Positions 1 to 10,800 of a stretch of DNA of 64,000 nucleotides are shown in pieces. The DNA lies in the NCBI GenBank assembly GCA_015680685.1, contig MNCI01004050.1, positions 565,129-629,128 of the forward strand. The letters are read 5' to 3'. Source of the stretch: Gnetum montanum. Taxonomy: Eukaryota; Streptophyta; Gnetopsida; Gnetales; Gnetaceae. The stretch's first letter is position 1. Every line of letters begins with the position of its first letter. The notes beneath the pieces were generated by a model. It saw only the letters and a list, made by a program, of their open reading frames with translations. It did no database searches and was not told the origin of the DNA. The translations under genes were made by a program, and so were the position numbers.

Positions 1-293
1 TGGCTAGAGTTTCGCTACTTGACTCCTAAAAGACTTCCTCCTCTAAATTCTTCTTCTTTTCTTCTTCTTCTTTTTCCTTGACTCCTACTGTGTGCCTGGG
101 CACTGTATTTATAGGCTTGGGAGCAACTACTCTAATAATTACAAAAATTGCCATTCTAATTTTAGAGAAACTGCCCCTCTAATAATAATCACTCTAATAA
201 TTAGAGTAACTGATCTAATAATAACCACTCTAATAATTAGAGTAACCGCCCTAATAATAACCACTCTAATTATTAGAGTAACCGCTCTCATTA
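1..293 (-). mobile_element. Partial LTR (U3 side) of an Athila-like gypsy element, minus strand
   Basis: Read on the minus strand, this is the start of an LTR: the terminal TGATGAG appears as TAATGAG (287-293), followed by an array of ACTCTAAT/ATTAGAGT palindromes and a TATA box (minus, about 106-116). The same order and much of the sequence occur in the solo LTR at 59250-60230. The LTR runs off the left edge, so solo LTR versus full element cannot be told. GTGTT at 294-298 is the candidate target duplication; its partner lies outside the window. A CTT-rich microsatellite is at 44-75. The apparent 109-residue ORF at 92-421 is only the repeat read through. Confidence 0.8.
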
Positions 294-708
294 GTGTTGT
301 ACTTCATCACTCCACCACCATGTCTCCTATGAGATGTATTTTTTGCCTTTTGTTTCATCCAAAATGTTCTTTTCAATTTTTTGAATGCAAATTTCCATCT
401 GGCCCCAAATTAAATTTGTAGAGAAATACCAATTCCAAGTGTCTTCATAAAACAACTATTCTCTAAATAAGATTATGCTATTGTCTTTCAAATTACATCA
501 TTTTATGCATTTAGTCCCTTTTCTCATACTAATTTTAAAGCTCTATATAGCTAAATCCATGGCCATTATTTGATGTTGAGTTGCAAGGCACTCTCCAGCT
601 ATGACCTTGAAGTCTTTATACATAGCCCAATCTATTTTATGTAGTAAGAAATAATCAATTTATGTTTTTCTTCATATCGTGCTTGTATGTAGTTAAATTT
701 TCCATCAT
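294..708 (-). pseudogene. LINE endonuclease region, downstream piece
   Basis: Read on the minus strand from 708, the sequence continues the LINE endonuclease interrupted by element A1. Shifting frames give LTTYKHDM, then a stretch like ID-MYKDFKVIAGEC-TQHQIMAMD, then ETWWWSDEVQH near 300. These match, in order, the segments of plant LINE proteins that follow the endonuclease core (HL-TYKSG, QIDYFL, CKDCKVIPGE, TQH-L-VMD, WWWNEEVQ). Several stops and frameshifts show it is dead. At 294 it is cut by the LTR occupying 1-293, so the reverse transcriptase part, if any, lies left of the window. Confidence 0.75.
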
Positions 709-1506
709 TGATGAGTGACAAGGTACCCCTACATCCAACCATACAAATCACTAAGGTGTTATGTGTGATCTGGTCGAATTCTATGGACTTATAGTTATCA
801 AATGCACTAGCTCTTCTAGGAAGTGCAATAAGCATTGAGAACATTCGTTGTCTTCCCAATTACACTTGTGAGATTCAAGGGTATGGTTTAATTGTAATTA
901 AGGTATATGATTTTTCTTATTTTATGTTTTATGAGTTTGGTCGCCTACAATAAGAATAAAAGGTGAAGTAATGTAAAATCTAATTCATTTATTTCCTATC
1001 TAGCCTAACACATGTAACCATACCACTTTCCTGAGCACATCTTGAACACATATAGCATTGCTAGGCTACCAAACATTAAGTGTTGCTACGTTACAAAGTA
1101 CTATATGAATGCTCGAAGTGGTCGTGCTTGCATTCATTAACTGTTGGAAATAAATTCCTTAAATAAAATGCATTAAACAAAAAGCAATAAAGTAAAGTGC
1201 AATAAAGATGTGACAAGGATTGTCAAAAGAGTTCATTTTATTCCTATCACACTGCTATGCTCAGGTACATCAGTGCTTGAACAAAGAACCATACACACCT
1301 AGACTCCTTCTATGGGCACTCTGCTTGAAAACTAAACTGAAAACTACCTCAAAATGGAAGCCTAGGAGTAGTATTTATAGACCCAAGGTAGATGCTTCGA
1401 CGTCACTTATGTGACACTACATTAAGACCCTGGCATCACTTACATGACATTGCAGCTCCGACGTCGCATACTCGATGTCAAGGCCAACATAAAACACATT
1501 TCATCA
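709..1506 (-). repeat. A1 3' LTR
   Basis: 798 bp, bounded by TGATGAG and TTTCATCA. It aligns along its length with 9374-10209, apart from a segment of about 70 bp present at 9990-10060 and missing here. In sense orientation the U3 (about 1390-1506) holds GTCACTTATGTGAC-type inverted motifs and a TATA element near 1372-1382. R/U5 is shared with the other family LTRs, including the repeated TTGGTAACCCAGCA-like motif near 1055-1095. Confidence 0.93.
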
Positions 1507-3500
1507 TACCCTTATGGTTGAATGAAAACTAGTGCTCAAGTGAAGAATTTGAGGAACAAGTTCTTTACAACATAACATATTGGATAGGTATGGAATTATT
1601 GACTAACATTACAAATTGACTCATATAAAACATACAACCTCTGAATGCCTAGGTGTATGGAATTACAATTTTTTACAAAATTAGATGTTCATGAGAAGAG
1701 GAGTGAACACCTTGGAGAATATTGACATCTAACACCTCTTAGTAGCAGAAGAATGAGAGAGAGAGAAGAGATCTAATGAGCACAAATGATCCTCATTGTG
1801 TGGTACTGCTACATCATCCTTGGTGAAGATAGTCTTGCTTCTAGTCCATGCTTCCCATTGCAATCACAAGAAAATCATGAATTATAAGCAATGTGTAACA
1901 CATAACTGTTAAATGCCTTGTCTCGTCGGTGGTTACACTTGACTAGGTTGTGAGTATGGTTCATTGGTTCCTTAAGTAGTGTTAGTGGGAAGGCTGAGAA
2001 ATAGGTTAATTAAATTAAGAGGTCCATTAAATATGAAAAAGTTCAATACAAGGAAATATTTGAAGAGGGTATAAGAATTCACAATAATAAAAAGAAGAAT
2101 TCATTGAAAACTATTGTGAAGATGTGTACAACTGGATGTTATTAATGGGGTAAACAAAAAGAATTTGATTGTAAAAATGTCTAAGGCTAAAGAACTTAAC
2201 TGACCCAACTAAAAGATATGCAAGTGGGTCCTCCCCAAAGTAGGCATAGACCTTTTATGCCCTTGCATAACTTCAAACCAAAGAGTCCATGGGCTCCATG
2301 GATGATTATGGTTATAGAAGGTTAAGTACAAAAATCCAAAAGAAACTAACTAAGAATTCTGACACATCAAACTAGGACATCGAACCAAAACATGAAACTG
2401 GAAGTGTGGTGAAACATGAAGAGCATAGATGGATGAGAGAGAGAGAGTGGAATGGAGTTATGAATTATGGTTACATGAAGTCCCTTGTGGATTTTGTGAT
2501 TAAATGACTTAATAGAATCCATCCTTGGTCCAGACCAAAACCAACCATGTTTAGTGAATTTGCATCGACATTCTAAGACTAATTCATCCCCTGAGACACA
2601 AGAGTGCTCCCACAAAACAACCACCATTCCAAATTAGAGAAGAAGTAGGAAGTGAGGAAGGGCCTTAGTTAGAGAGGACTAGTCCTATAACTAGTGTTTG
2701 TAGCCTATTTATTCTATCTAAGGGATGTGCTTTGAATTCCTATTGTTTTTTTTTTGAAATGGGAACCACACCATGCCAGGATGTATGCATTTATTTTATC
2801 CAAGGGGTGTGCTTTGAATTCTCATCATTTTTTTTCTTTTATGATGAGAACCATACCATGCAAGGACTTATTCAACTTCCTTTTATCGAATGACACGGAA
2901 TGGTAAGAAATTCATGAAAACACACATGCACCTAGGCAAATAGAAAAGCATAAAGAATACCAAATTCCCTTGAAGCCACACCCAATTCAAACCATTGAAT
3001 CCTTTCCAATTTTAGAAACTACCAAAGTCACAAATTTATTAAAGTTTTATTAATGAAAAAGGGACTACATGTTTCCAACACAAGGAAAGTCATAGAGTTT
3101 GTGGATGGGTGGATGCTATGGACTCACTGCCTATTACATGAAAAGAAACCATGTCCTAATTATTCGTAATGAAATTCAAAGCCAAAAACTAGACACCAAC
3201 AATCAAATAAAAATAATACATACCACCATCAAGTAACGCATTACCATTGTACCTGGCACTTATTAACAAAAAGTTAAAAAATCACACCAAAATAAAATAA
3301 AAGAAAACATAAAAGAAAGTGTAAAATATTCAAGATATAGCAAATGTACTAATGATGGTGTAAAACAAAAATTAGAAAAGATTAATAACATAAAAAAAAT
3401 ATGCAAAAGAAAGAATGTGTAAAACAAAAAGTTGTAAAACAAAAAATGTGTAAAAAAAAAAAGTTGAAAAACTAAGGAGCCACTTAAACGATTAGTGTGA
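1507..3500 (-). other. A1 post-pol noncoding region
   Basis: This stretch separates the end of pol from the 3' LTR. It includes a conserved hairpin (2215-2271), a T-rich (minus strand) tract with repeated TTGTTTTACA-like units (about 3260-3475), and GA microsatellites near 1752-1765 and 2438-2448. Most of it aligns with the post-pol region of A2 (60789-62700) and with C near 31160-33160. ORF3 and the U3-like block found in C are absent. ORFs here (for example 2367-2627 and 3263-3565, minus) are low-complexity or noncoding repeats, not genes. Confidence 0.75.
2215..2271 (-). other. Conserved hairpin, A1 copy
   Basis: The arms GATATGCAAG (2215-2224) and CTTGCATAAC (2262-2271) pair at nine of ten positions. 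The loop carries CCTCCCC, a purine run on the transcribed strand. Homologous hairpins occur at the same place in C, B1, B2 and, weakened, in A2. The sixth pair is G-C here and A-T in B1 and B2, a compensatory change. The function is unknown. Confidence 0.6.
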
Positions 3501-3510
3501 GTGGCCATAT

Positions 3511-3521
3511 CCCCCATGACT
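3511..3521 (-). promoter_or_regulatory. Second polypurine-tract-like motif, A1
   Basis: The plus-strand 11-mer CCCCCATGACT (sense AGTCATGGGGG) lies just after the end of pol. The identical 11-mer adjoins the 3' LTR of B1 (14910-14920), where the plus-strand primer is expected. It is followed by a second purine run (3531-3537, plus strand GGGGGAG). Confidence 0.55.
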
Positions 3522-3596
3522 AAGTTAAAAGGGGGAGATTTGAAATATGGAGCACGGTTGTCCATCGGATGAGGTGGTTGTTGTGTTAGCTAGCAT

Positions 3597-4760
3597 ATGC
3601 TCATGGAAAGGTTTGATTTATTAAATGTTGATAAGCTATTTCTTGTTTGGGCTCTCAGGTTTTATAGATCATCATGGCCTAGAAGAAAAATTTTCATAAA
3701 TGATGTAAGGTCCTTCCCACAACATTTGGAACTTAGTTCATTTAGGTACATGTGTGGGGTTCCAGTAGAGAACCTTATCTCTCGGTTGAAATTTGACTTT
3801 TTTGATTTTCAGGTCATGATACTTTTTGTTATAGGCCTTGTGCAACTCATTAGATGATAGGACCACTAATCAATTTTTGTCTAGCAGGTTGAGATTCATC
3901 AGTCATTCTTTTTGGGCTAGACTCAAGTCAAGGTCAAGGTCACAAGCTATTGAAAGTGTGCAGAGTTTAGATTGAATAGGAAGTGTTGGTAGTTTGCCAT
4001 ACACAAGCTCATAGGAAGAGTAGCCTATAGGAAGTTTCCAAGTTGAGCAATAGGCCCAAAGGGCATTGTTTAGTTTTGTGCTCCAGTCCTTTCTATACTT
4101 GCTAATAGTTCTTGTTAGTATCCTTATGATTTCCCTATTAGTAACCTTAGCTTGACCATTAGCTTGGGGATGGTAAGGTGTTGTGAGTTTATGTTCAATC
4201 CCCAAGCGTTGCATGAGCTTCCAAAAAGTAGTTCCTGTAAAATGAGTTCCATTATCAAAAATTAATACATGTGGCACACCAAACCTGTTTACAACATTTT
4301 GTTGTATAAACTGAGTAGTAGTAGAGAATGTATAGTCGATGATGATTTTTTCTTCTATCCATTTCATACAATAGTTAATAGCAACTATGATGTACGCCTT
4401 TCCATTTGACATGAACATGATGGGACCCATGAAGTTAATGCCCTAGATATCAAATGGTTCTAGTGGTTGAATCCATTGTTGAGGTTCCTCCATTTGAACA
4501 ATCATTCTACCATCTTGTTGGCATCATTCACAAGAGTGAATGAAATGGTGAGCATCCTTAAAGAGTATTGGCTAGTAGTACCCTGCCATCAAGATTTTAA
4601 TGGTGGTGCATCTCCTAGCATCGTGTCCTCCACAAGGACCTTCATGAGCATCTTGGAGAATGCATAGTTGATTAGCATCAGGGACACACCAATCAACTAA
4701 GCCATTGGTGCACACCTTGTAGAGGTGTTTATTGATCTCCATGAAGTGCTTTACCTGGTG
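3597..4760 (-). pseudogene. A1 integrase (degenerate)
   Basis: Order on the minus strand: a zinc-binding HHCC-like region (H and GGH near 4640, CQQ near 4520), the catalytic core, and a C-terminal region ending in a conserved tail near 3600. The core contains GPIMFMSNGK, FDNGTHFTG, TTPYHPQANGQ and TNREI, typical of plant Ty3/gypsy integrases. The second Asp and the Glu of the D,D,E triad are visible. The first Asp is Asn (GINFMGP where GIDFMGP is usual), and a stop lies just before it, so the copy cannot be active. An open segment of 175 codons spans 3903-4430. Confidence 0.88.
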
Positions 4761-4925
4761 AAGAAACTATGGTTTCTTCCAGTCGTCCAACCTTTGTGGC
4801 ATTTCTAGAGTGAGAAGATAGGTGAGAATGTTATCATACCATTTTGGCTCATTAGGTATTTGTTTAGTTATAGCCCCATTAAAGAGGAGTTCATTAGGAA
4901 ATGTATTAGATAATGAACTTTAGTC

Positions 4926-5340
4926 CTATTTTTCATCTGGTTGCAACTGAGACAAGTGATCAATAACCACATTCTCAGTGCCCTTTTCATCTACCATCAT
5001 AAGATAGAATTCCTGCAAGATCACCAACCACCGTATGACATGGGGGCTCATCGTTGGCTTGTTCATCAAGAAGTAGATGACACTATGATTAGTGTGCATA
5101 AATACCTTGTATCCAAGCACATAATGTCTAAACTTTTCTAGAGCAAACACCACCACCATCAATTCTTTCTCTATAGTGGTGTAGTTCAGTTGTGCTTCCA
5201 CAATGCTTTGGCTGGTGTAGTGGATGTTTCTTGTCATCTAACTACATCAGCACAGCTCCCAAGGCATGATTTAATGCATTTATCATGATATGAAATAGCC
5301 TAAACTAGTCAGGTGCTTGTAGGATTGGAGTTTCTACAAG
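4926..5340 (-). pseudogene. A1 RNase H (degenerate)
   Basis: The minus strand reads a typical gypsy RNase H: IHYTSQSIVEAQLNYTTIEKELMVVVFALEKFRHYVLG, here broken only for description by its motifs TTIEKEL (around the second acidic residue) and RHYVLG. It continues with NHSVIYFLMNKP and ends in NVVIDHLSQL, the last acidic motif. The upstream part, with the first catalytic Asp, is in another frame after a stop near 5240. It follows RT and precedes integrase, as expected. Confidence 0.85.
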
Positions 5341-5559
5341 CTTCTCTTTTAGTTGTTGGAATGCCTTTTCACATTATGTGGTCTAGACAAAAGGAGCATC
5401 TTTTTTTGTTAACTCGACCAACGATTTTGTGATCTTAGAGAAATTATTTATGAATCATCAGTAGTAGAAAATATGTCCAAGGAATGATTAAACATCTTTA
5501 ACTGTTTCTAGCTAGAAGGTTATTCCTTGGATGACCCTTATTTTTTTAGGGTCTACCTC

Positions 5560-6170
5560 AATTCCTGCTTGTGAGATTCTATGCCCCAGTACAATGCTTT
5601 TCTAGACCATGAGGTGACTCTTCTGCCAATTGAGCCATAAGTTGGTTTCAACACACCATTTTAACACTTGCTCTAGGTGGTCCAAGGCTTGCTCAAATGT
5701 CACTCCATAGGTGGAGAAATTATCCATGAAGACTTCCACACCACTACCGATCTGTTGTTGAAAAATGCTCAAAACCAGGTGTTGGAATGTGGTAGGGGCA
5801 TTGCATAGACTAAACGACATCTTACAATATGCAAAAGTCCCCTAGAGACTCTTGAATGTTGTGTTTTCCTGGTCTTTTGGTGCAATTTAAGTTTGGTTAT
5901 AGTCACTAATCATCTAGAAAATTGTAGTAGAATGCCTAGATATTATGTTGAGAACTTGGTCAACAAATGGTAAAGGAAAGTGATTCTTGAATGTTGCCAT
6001 GTTCAGCAGCTTGAAATTGATGTAGACTTGCCACTTGCCATCTTTCTTTGGCACAATTACAAGTGGGCTAATCCACTCGCTATCCACAATGGGATAGATG
6101 AACCTTGCCTTGAGGAGTTGCTCAATTTCCTCCTTGATGATTTGCTTCAATTTGGGATTCAACCGCCTCT
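5560..6170 (-). pseudogene. A1 reverse transcriptase (degenerate)
   Basis: Two open pieces in different frames cover RT. The first (5914-6162) has LKQIIKEEIEQLLKA, SEWISPLVIVPKKDGKW and NHFPLPFVDQVL, the fingers and start of the palm. The second (5602-5820) has SLCNAPTTFQ and the catalytic motif as FMDN instead of FMDD, then LNWQKSHLMV. A frameshift lies between them near 5820-5914, where the first Asp motif falls. The FMDD/LNW-K pattern is typical of Athila-type RT. It is inactive. Confidence 0.9.
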
Positions 6171-6779
6171 ATGGCTGTCATTTTGGCTTCATGGCCAGGT
6201 TGATGTAGATGCAATGTTGGCATATCCTAGGATCAATCCTTGTGAATTCAGGATATGACCAAGCAAAAGCTGCTGACCATCTTTCAGCTACTTTCAACAA
6301 CATTTTTTTCTATTCTGGAGCAAGTTTTGCATTGATTATAACTAGCTTCCCATTTTTCAAAAATACATATTCCATTCTAGTCAGTAATGTTTTTAGCTCA
6401 AGGGGCTCTTATCTAAATTTTTTAAGAATTTTCAACTCTTCCCAGTGAGTATCATCATTTATGTCATCAAAGAGTTGGTGATGAACTTGCTTGAGTTCAT
6501 CCATGCCTGTGACATATGCACATGTTAGGCTCTTAGTTGGTTCCATGCAAAGTGTGTTGCTTTTTGAATTAGTAGTCAACCACTAGGTGCCCTCCTGTTT
6601 TGTGGCTACTGCATATAGATGCCTTTGAATTTTTGCTTCTGGTGCATACTGCTTGCATGTAGAGATAGATGCTTGCTTTACATGCCAAAGTTTCTGCATA
6701 AAATTGCACCTTGTATCATTGTATGCGATGCATGGAACTTTCTTCTTCTTGATCTTTCCAAATGCATTTTCTTTAGATA

Positions 6780-7188
6780 TCTCCAAGAAAAGATCTTTGA
6801 TGCTCATTCTTGCATCAACAATGCTTAGCTAAGCCCTTCCCATTATGATTGAAAAATCCCCTTTGCTGTTTTCCACTTTGATTATTAAGAAATTGGTAGG
6901 ATAAGACCACCCACAAACAGTGGTCATAATGTCTTCTACCAATCCCAATGGAATAGTGATGGATTGGTCTACCAATTCTAGTCTTACATTGCTCTTCTTG
7001 AGAGGAGGTAGGTTCCAGGCAATGTACATCTCATGAGAAATTAAATTAATACTGGAACCTAAATTTAGAAGAGCCTTGCACAGTTCATTCCTAGTAATCT
7101 GCAAATAAATCAAAGGACTTCCAGGATTAGCTAATTCCTTAGGAAGGTTTCCTACATGGATCCAATTAGACACAGTGTGAGTGAGCAT
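6780..7188 (-). pseudogene. A1 aspartic protease region
   Basis: The minus strand is open over 119 codons and reads ELCKALLNLGSSINLI, then LVDQSITIPLGLVEDI and, near the end, IIMGRA. This is the retropepsin layout of Athila-type elements, where the active site is usually DLGSS. Here the Asp is Asn, one G-to-A change away. C has a parallel segment at 36277-36700. Confidence 0.85.
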
Positions 7189-7303
7189 TACGATATGGAT
7201 CCTTGACAGAGTTTGATTTGAAGGAGGCTTAGAGGAACTTGATATGGAGGAAGAGGCAGGTGTAAGGTTGCCAATTGTGGGTGTAGGTGAAGGCTTAGGT
7301 GCA

Positions 7304-9214
7304 CTAAAAGGTCAAAATAAAAGTCTTAGGTGAAGGATTAGGTGGACTACAAGGATTAGGTGGATCCTTAGGATGTTCATACTGACAAACATCACATCCA
7401 CAATTATCATCTAATTCACTATCCACAAAATCTTCTATTGTAGCAATCTTGCCCTTACCTTTGTAATACACACGTTTAGCTTCCTTGTGCCTCCTATGCT
7501 CACGCTCACTACTTTGTTCTTTGGACTTCTCAACAATTTTGAGAACAACTTGGGATTTTTTGTCCATGGAGTCTTGTAACTGATCAACCTTAGCTATAAG
7601 TTTAGATTGTAATTGTTGAAATGGTAAGGCTTTCTTATGTGTTTCCTCATCAAATATGAATTCATCCTCACTATCACAAAATTGAACCTCCCTCTTAGAG
7701 ATGGAAGGATCATGGTTGTACTCTTCACTTTCTCTTTTTCTTAGTTCACCCTCTTTAGTGACCTACTCTATTAATCTTTGTATCTGGTCAGTAGTTAGTT
7801 CTGATAATCATCCTTGGGCATGGACACCAAGGGTTTTTCTCATTTCATTACGAAGCCCATCTAAAATGTGGCGAAGTTGAACCAATTGAGAATAATCATG
7901 GCCAAGACATTTGTGCACCAAGGCATAGTATCAACCAATGGCAACATCCAAGGGTTCATGTGTTCCTTGTTTCCACCCTTGAATTTTCTTCCTTAAGTTG
8001 GATGCTCTGGAGTATGTTTGATACTTATCATTGAACAACTCAAGCATGGTACTCCATCATCTAATAGATTCCAACTCTAAGGACTAGTACCATTTTTTTG
8101 CTTTTTTGATAAGTGTCTTGTGGAACAGCTTCAATTTCTACCACTTGTTCTCTATGTTCTGCAAGGGACATGCATCTTGGAAAGCTTGAATATGAATTTG
8201 TGGATTAGAGTTATATCCTCCTTCAAATCAAGGAATATTTTTCATGTCTNCGGATTAGAGTTATATCCTCCTTCAAATCAAGGAATATTTTTCATGTCTA
8301 ACCATTTGATTTCATTGTCCTTCACATGTCTTGTTGGAATTTTGATTGCCTCTGCGATGTTAAGCATACTTCAGGTAGAAAATAAAGGCTAATTGAGGCC
8401 TTGATCATGGTGCCTACGATGCCCTATACTACTCCTTCATTCATGGCAATATGCCTCTCTTGAACATTTGTGCCCTTGATCTTGTCTGTCTTGACAATCC
8501 CTTTGGTTATTTTGGTCTCGTTAGTTGTTTTGTTCATTTCGATCACCTCCATCATGATATTGCCTTTTGTGATCATAGTTAGAGCTAGAAGAAGAAGATG
8601 ATGACAAAGGGGAAGAGGAAGGAGAACTAGCATCATCACAATGCCTACTACCACCTCTTCAATGATCACAACCATAATCACAATCATGCTTCTTTTTTGC
8701 ATCCTGTCTTGACTTGCCCCTCTGGATCCCTCTTTGTCATTGGATCCCTTGTTACTAGAACTATGGAGTGCAAGTTTTGGTTTTAACCTCCATCACCAAA
8801 GTCAAAGAGAAGAGTTTCATTGAAAGGAAAACCCCCAAAGAAGGGTTCCCCACTAGCTTGTTGGTACAACACGAATGGAGAATCATTAAGTCCTTTTTCC
8901 TTCAAAAATGCATAGCATTGTTCTAGCTATCGATCTGGCAGGCATTATGCTTTGGTGGGATGATAATCTCTAGTGTCAGCATCTTCCACAATATACTCAC
9001 CATTGCAATCTTAAATACCACATTGTGCAAGCATTTGATAGAGAATTGCATGAGTAGCATGATCGGGTAGTAGCACAATGTTGCCCTCCATGTCACGCCA
9101 CCATAGTTGTTCATCCTGGTGTAGGATGAAGGTGAAGTTTTGATACTATTGAGGCTTTGATAAATTAACTTTATTAGCCTTGGATAGAGAAGCGCTCCTA
9201 TGAGAAGAAGACAT
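7304..9214 (-). pseudogene. A1 gag (degenerate)
   Basis: The likely start is the ATG at 9214 (MSSSHRSASLSKANK), aligned with the start of gag in C (39326, MSFSIKSGSLSKSNK). A conserved N-terminal block with WWRDMEGNIVL follows. Near 7800-8330 is a retrotransposon-gag capsid domain (SLELESIRWWSTMLELFNDKYQTYS, cited only by its motifs WWSTMLELFNDKY and HILDGLRNEMRKTLG). The C-terminal part is Lys/Arg/Glu-rich with a single CDVC pair and no standard CCHC knuckle. Stops and a short duplication at an N (8250) interrupt it. Confidence 0.8.
8202..8299. other. 48-bp duplication flanking a single N
   Basis: Bases 8202-8249 and 8252-8299 are identical and separated by an N at 8250. This looks like two contig ends joined without merging their overlap, not a biological repeat. 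It inserts 50 bases into A1 gag. Confidence 0.8.
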
Positions 9215-9354
9215 TTTCAATTAGTGAATAAAAATCATAGTGTGCTTTGAGAATTTGTTGTAGTAACTATGAAATAAGATATGACTTGAAGGTTCATTCC
9301 AATGATTTAAATACTTTCACTAAGTCCTAGATAGCATACAAAATAACAAAAAGT

Positions 9355-9372
9355 TCCCTAGCAATGGCACTA
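9355..9372 (-). other. A1 primer binding site (tRNA-Asp type)
   Basis: On the minus strand, next to the 5' LTR end, the sequence is TAGTGCCATTGCTAGGGA. The usual complement of the 3' end of plant tRNA-Asp is TGGCGCCGTTGCCGGGGA. All differences are G-to-A or C-to-T. Confidence 0.85.
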
Positions 9373-9373
9373 A

Positions 9374-10209
9374 TGATGAGCAACAAGGTACCCCTACACC
9401 CAACCATAAAAATCACTATTATGCATGATGCAGTCAAATTCCATTGACCTATAGTTATCAAATGCACTAGCTCTTCTAGGAAGTGAAATGGGTGTTGAGA
9501 ATGTTTGTTTTCTTCCCAATTACACTTGTGAGATTCAAGGGTATGTTTTAAGTGTAATTAAGGTATATAATTTTTTTTATTTTATATTTCATGAGTTTGG
9601 TTGTCCACAATAAGAATGAAAGGTGAAGTAATTTAAAATCTAATTCATTTACTGCCTATCTAGCCTAACATAAGTAACTGTTCCACTTTCCCAAACACAT
9701 CCTAAACACATATAGCACTACTAGGCTACCAAATGTTAAGTGTTGTTGGGTTACTAAGTACTATATGAATGCTCAAAGTGGTTGTGCTTGCATTCATTAA
9801 CTGTTGAAAATAAATTACTCAAATCAAATGCTTTAAAATAAAGAGCAAGAAAGTAAAGTGCAATAAATAAAACATTAAGCTATTCTTAGCGCTGCAAGGA
9901 TTGTCAAAAGAGTCCATTTTATTCCTGTCACATTGTTGTGCTTAGGTACATCAATGCTGGAACAAAGAACCATACACACTTAGACTCCTTTTATAGGCAC
10001 TCAGAAAATATTCTAACTTTGAGGAAAAGAAATGGCAAGATCTTCGCTACTCTACTTGAAAACTAAACTAAAAACTGCCTCAGAACAGGAGCCCAAGCAT
10101 AGTATTTATAGACCTAAGGTAGATGCTCTGATGTTGCTTATGCAACATCGCATCAAGACCCTAATGTTGTGTACATGACATCACAGCCAACATAAAACAC
10201 ATTTCATCA
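9374..10209 (-). repeat. A1 5' LTR
   Basis: 836 bp, partner of 709-1506. It begins TGATGAGC and ends TTTCATCA on the plus strand. A TATA element lies near 10100-10112 (minus strand TATAAATACT), upstream of the shared R/U5. Confidence 0.93.
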
Positions 10210-10214
10210 ATCAT

Positions 10215-10800
10215 CTTCTTAAAATAAGTATTTGCAATTACAAGTTCACATGCACATGCAAATTGCAATAGTGAATCTCCCATATCTTTATGCTTTCCAA
10301 ATCCTTGTCCTCCATGAATCCTATCATATCTCATTTTCAAATATCCAACATGACCATTAAAATTCCCTCCAATAGATATCCTTTCTTGCTAGGAAGCTTC
10401 TTGAAGTACATAATCCATAGAATCCCAAAAATCCTACTTAATCAAATTTTATAGGCCAATTTATGAAGCATATACTCTAATGAAATTGATGATCTAATTT
10501 CCAAGCACAAGTTTGATGCCCATAATTTGATCTTCATGGTGATATACTTGTACCACTTTATCTTTAACACATTGATAAACAATGATGCCCACTCCATTTC
10601 AGTAATTTTATTTTTTTGAGTATAAGAGGTTGTAATCTTGGCCTAAATCTTTAGCTTTCTTCCATTTCTAGCTTATTTCTTAGAGGTAGGCAATGCAAAT
10701 TCTTCATCTTTTCATGACATTGATAATTTCAAAGGTCTTGTATTGAGAGTGCCAATGTTCGAAATTTCCATTTGAAATTTTCATTGCTAGACTTGCTTTT
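10215..10800 (-). pseudogene. LINE endonuclease domain, upstream piece
   Basis: The minus strand reads GGNFNGHVG, RYDRIHGGQGFG and CELVIANTYFKKM without a stop for about 50 codons up to 10215. This is the apurinic-type endonuclease of plant LINEs, whose consensus is GDFNGHVG, YERVHGGYGFG and DLVIANTWFKK. The catalytic Asp is Asn here. Weaker matches continue upstream to about 10790 (a SNGNFEHWHSQ segment resembling the RIGTWNVGSLTG start). The reading continues at 708 on the other side of A1, so A1 inserted into this LINE. Confidence 0.82.

Larger units (their letters stand above)
709..10209 (-). mobile_element. A1: complete Athila-like Ty3/gypsy element, minus strand, no ORF3
   Basis: The element is 9,501 bp. 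It has two LTRs (709-1506 and 9374-10209) beginning TGATGAG and ending TTTCATCA on the plus strand, and an exact 5-bp target duplication ATCAT at 704-708 and 10210-10214. Internal order on the minus strand is Asp-tRNA primer site, gag, protease, RT, RNase H, integrase, the typical Ty3/gypsy order. The primer site and the FLDGYSGYNQI-type RT of its relatives point to the Athila side of the non-chromovirus branch. It lies inside a LINE, which reads across the junctions. Unlike B1, B2 and C it has no ORF3 between integrase and 3' LTR. Confidence 0.93.

Noticed and set aside
92-421. 109-residue plus-strand ORF with repeated ITTLIIRVTA
   Set aside because: It is a translation of the LTR palindrome array and crosses the LTR/LINE junction at 293; the same applies to ORFs at 59185-59551.
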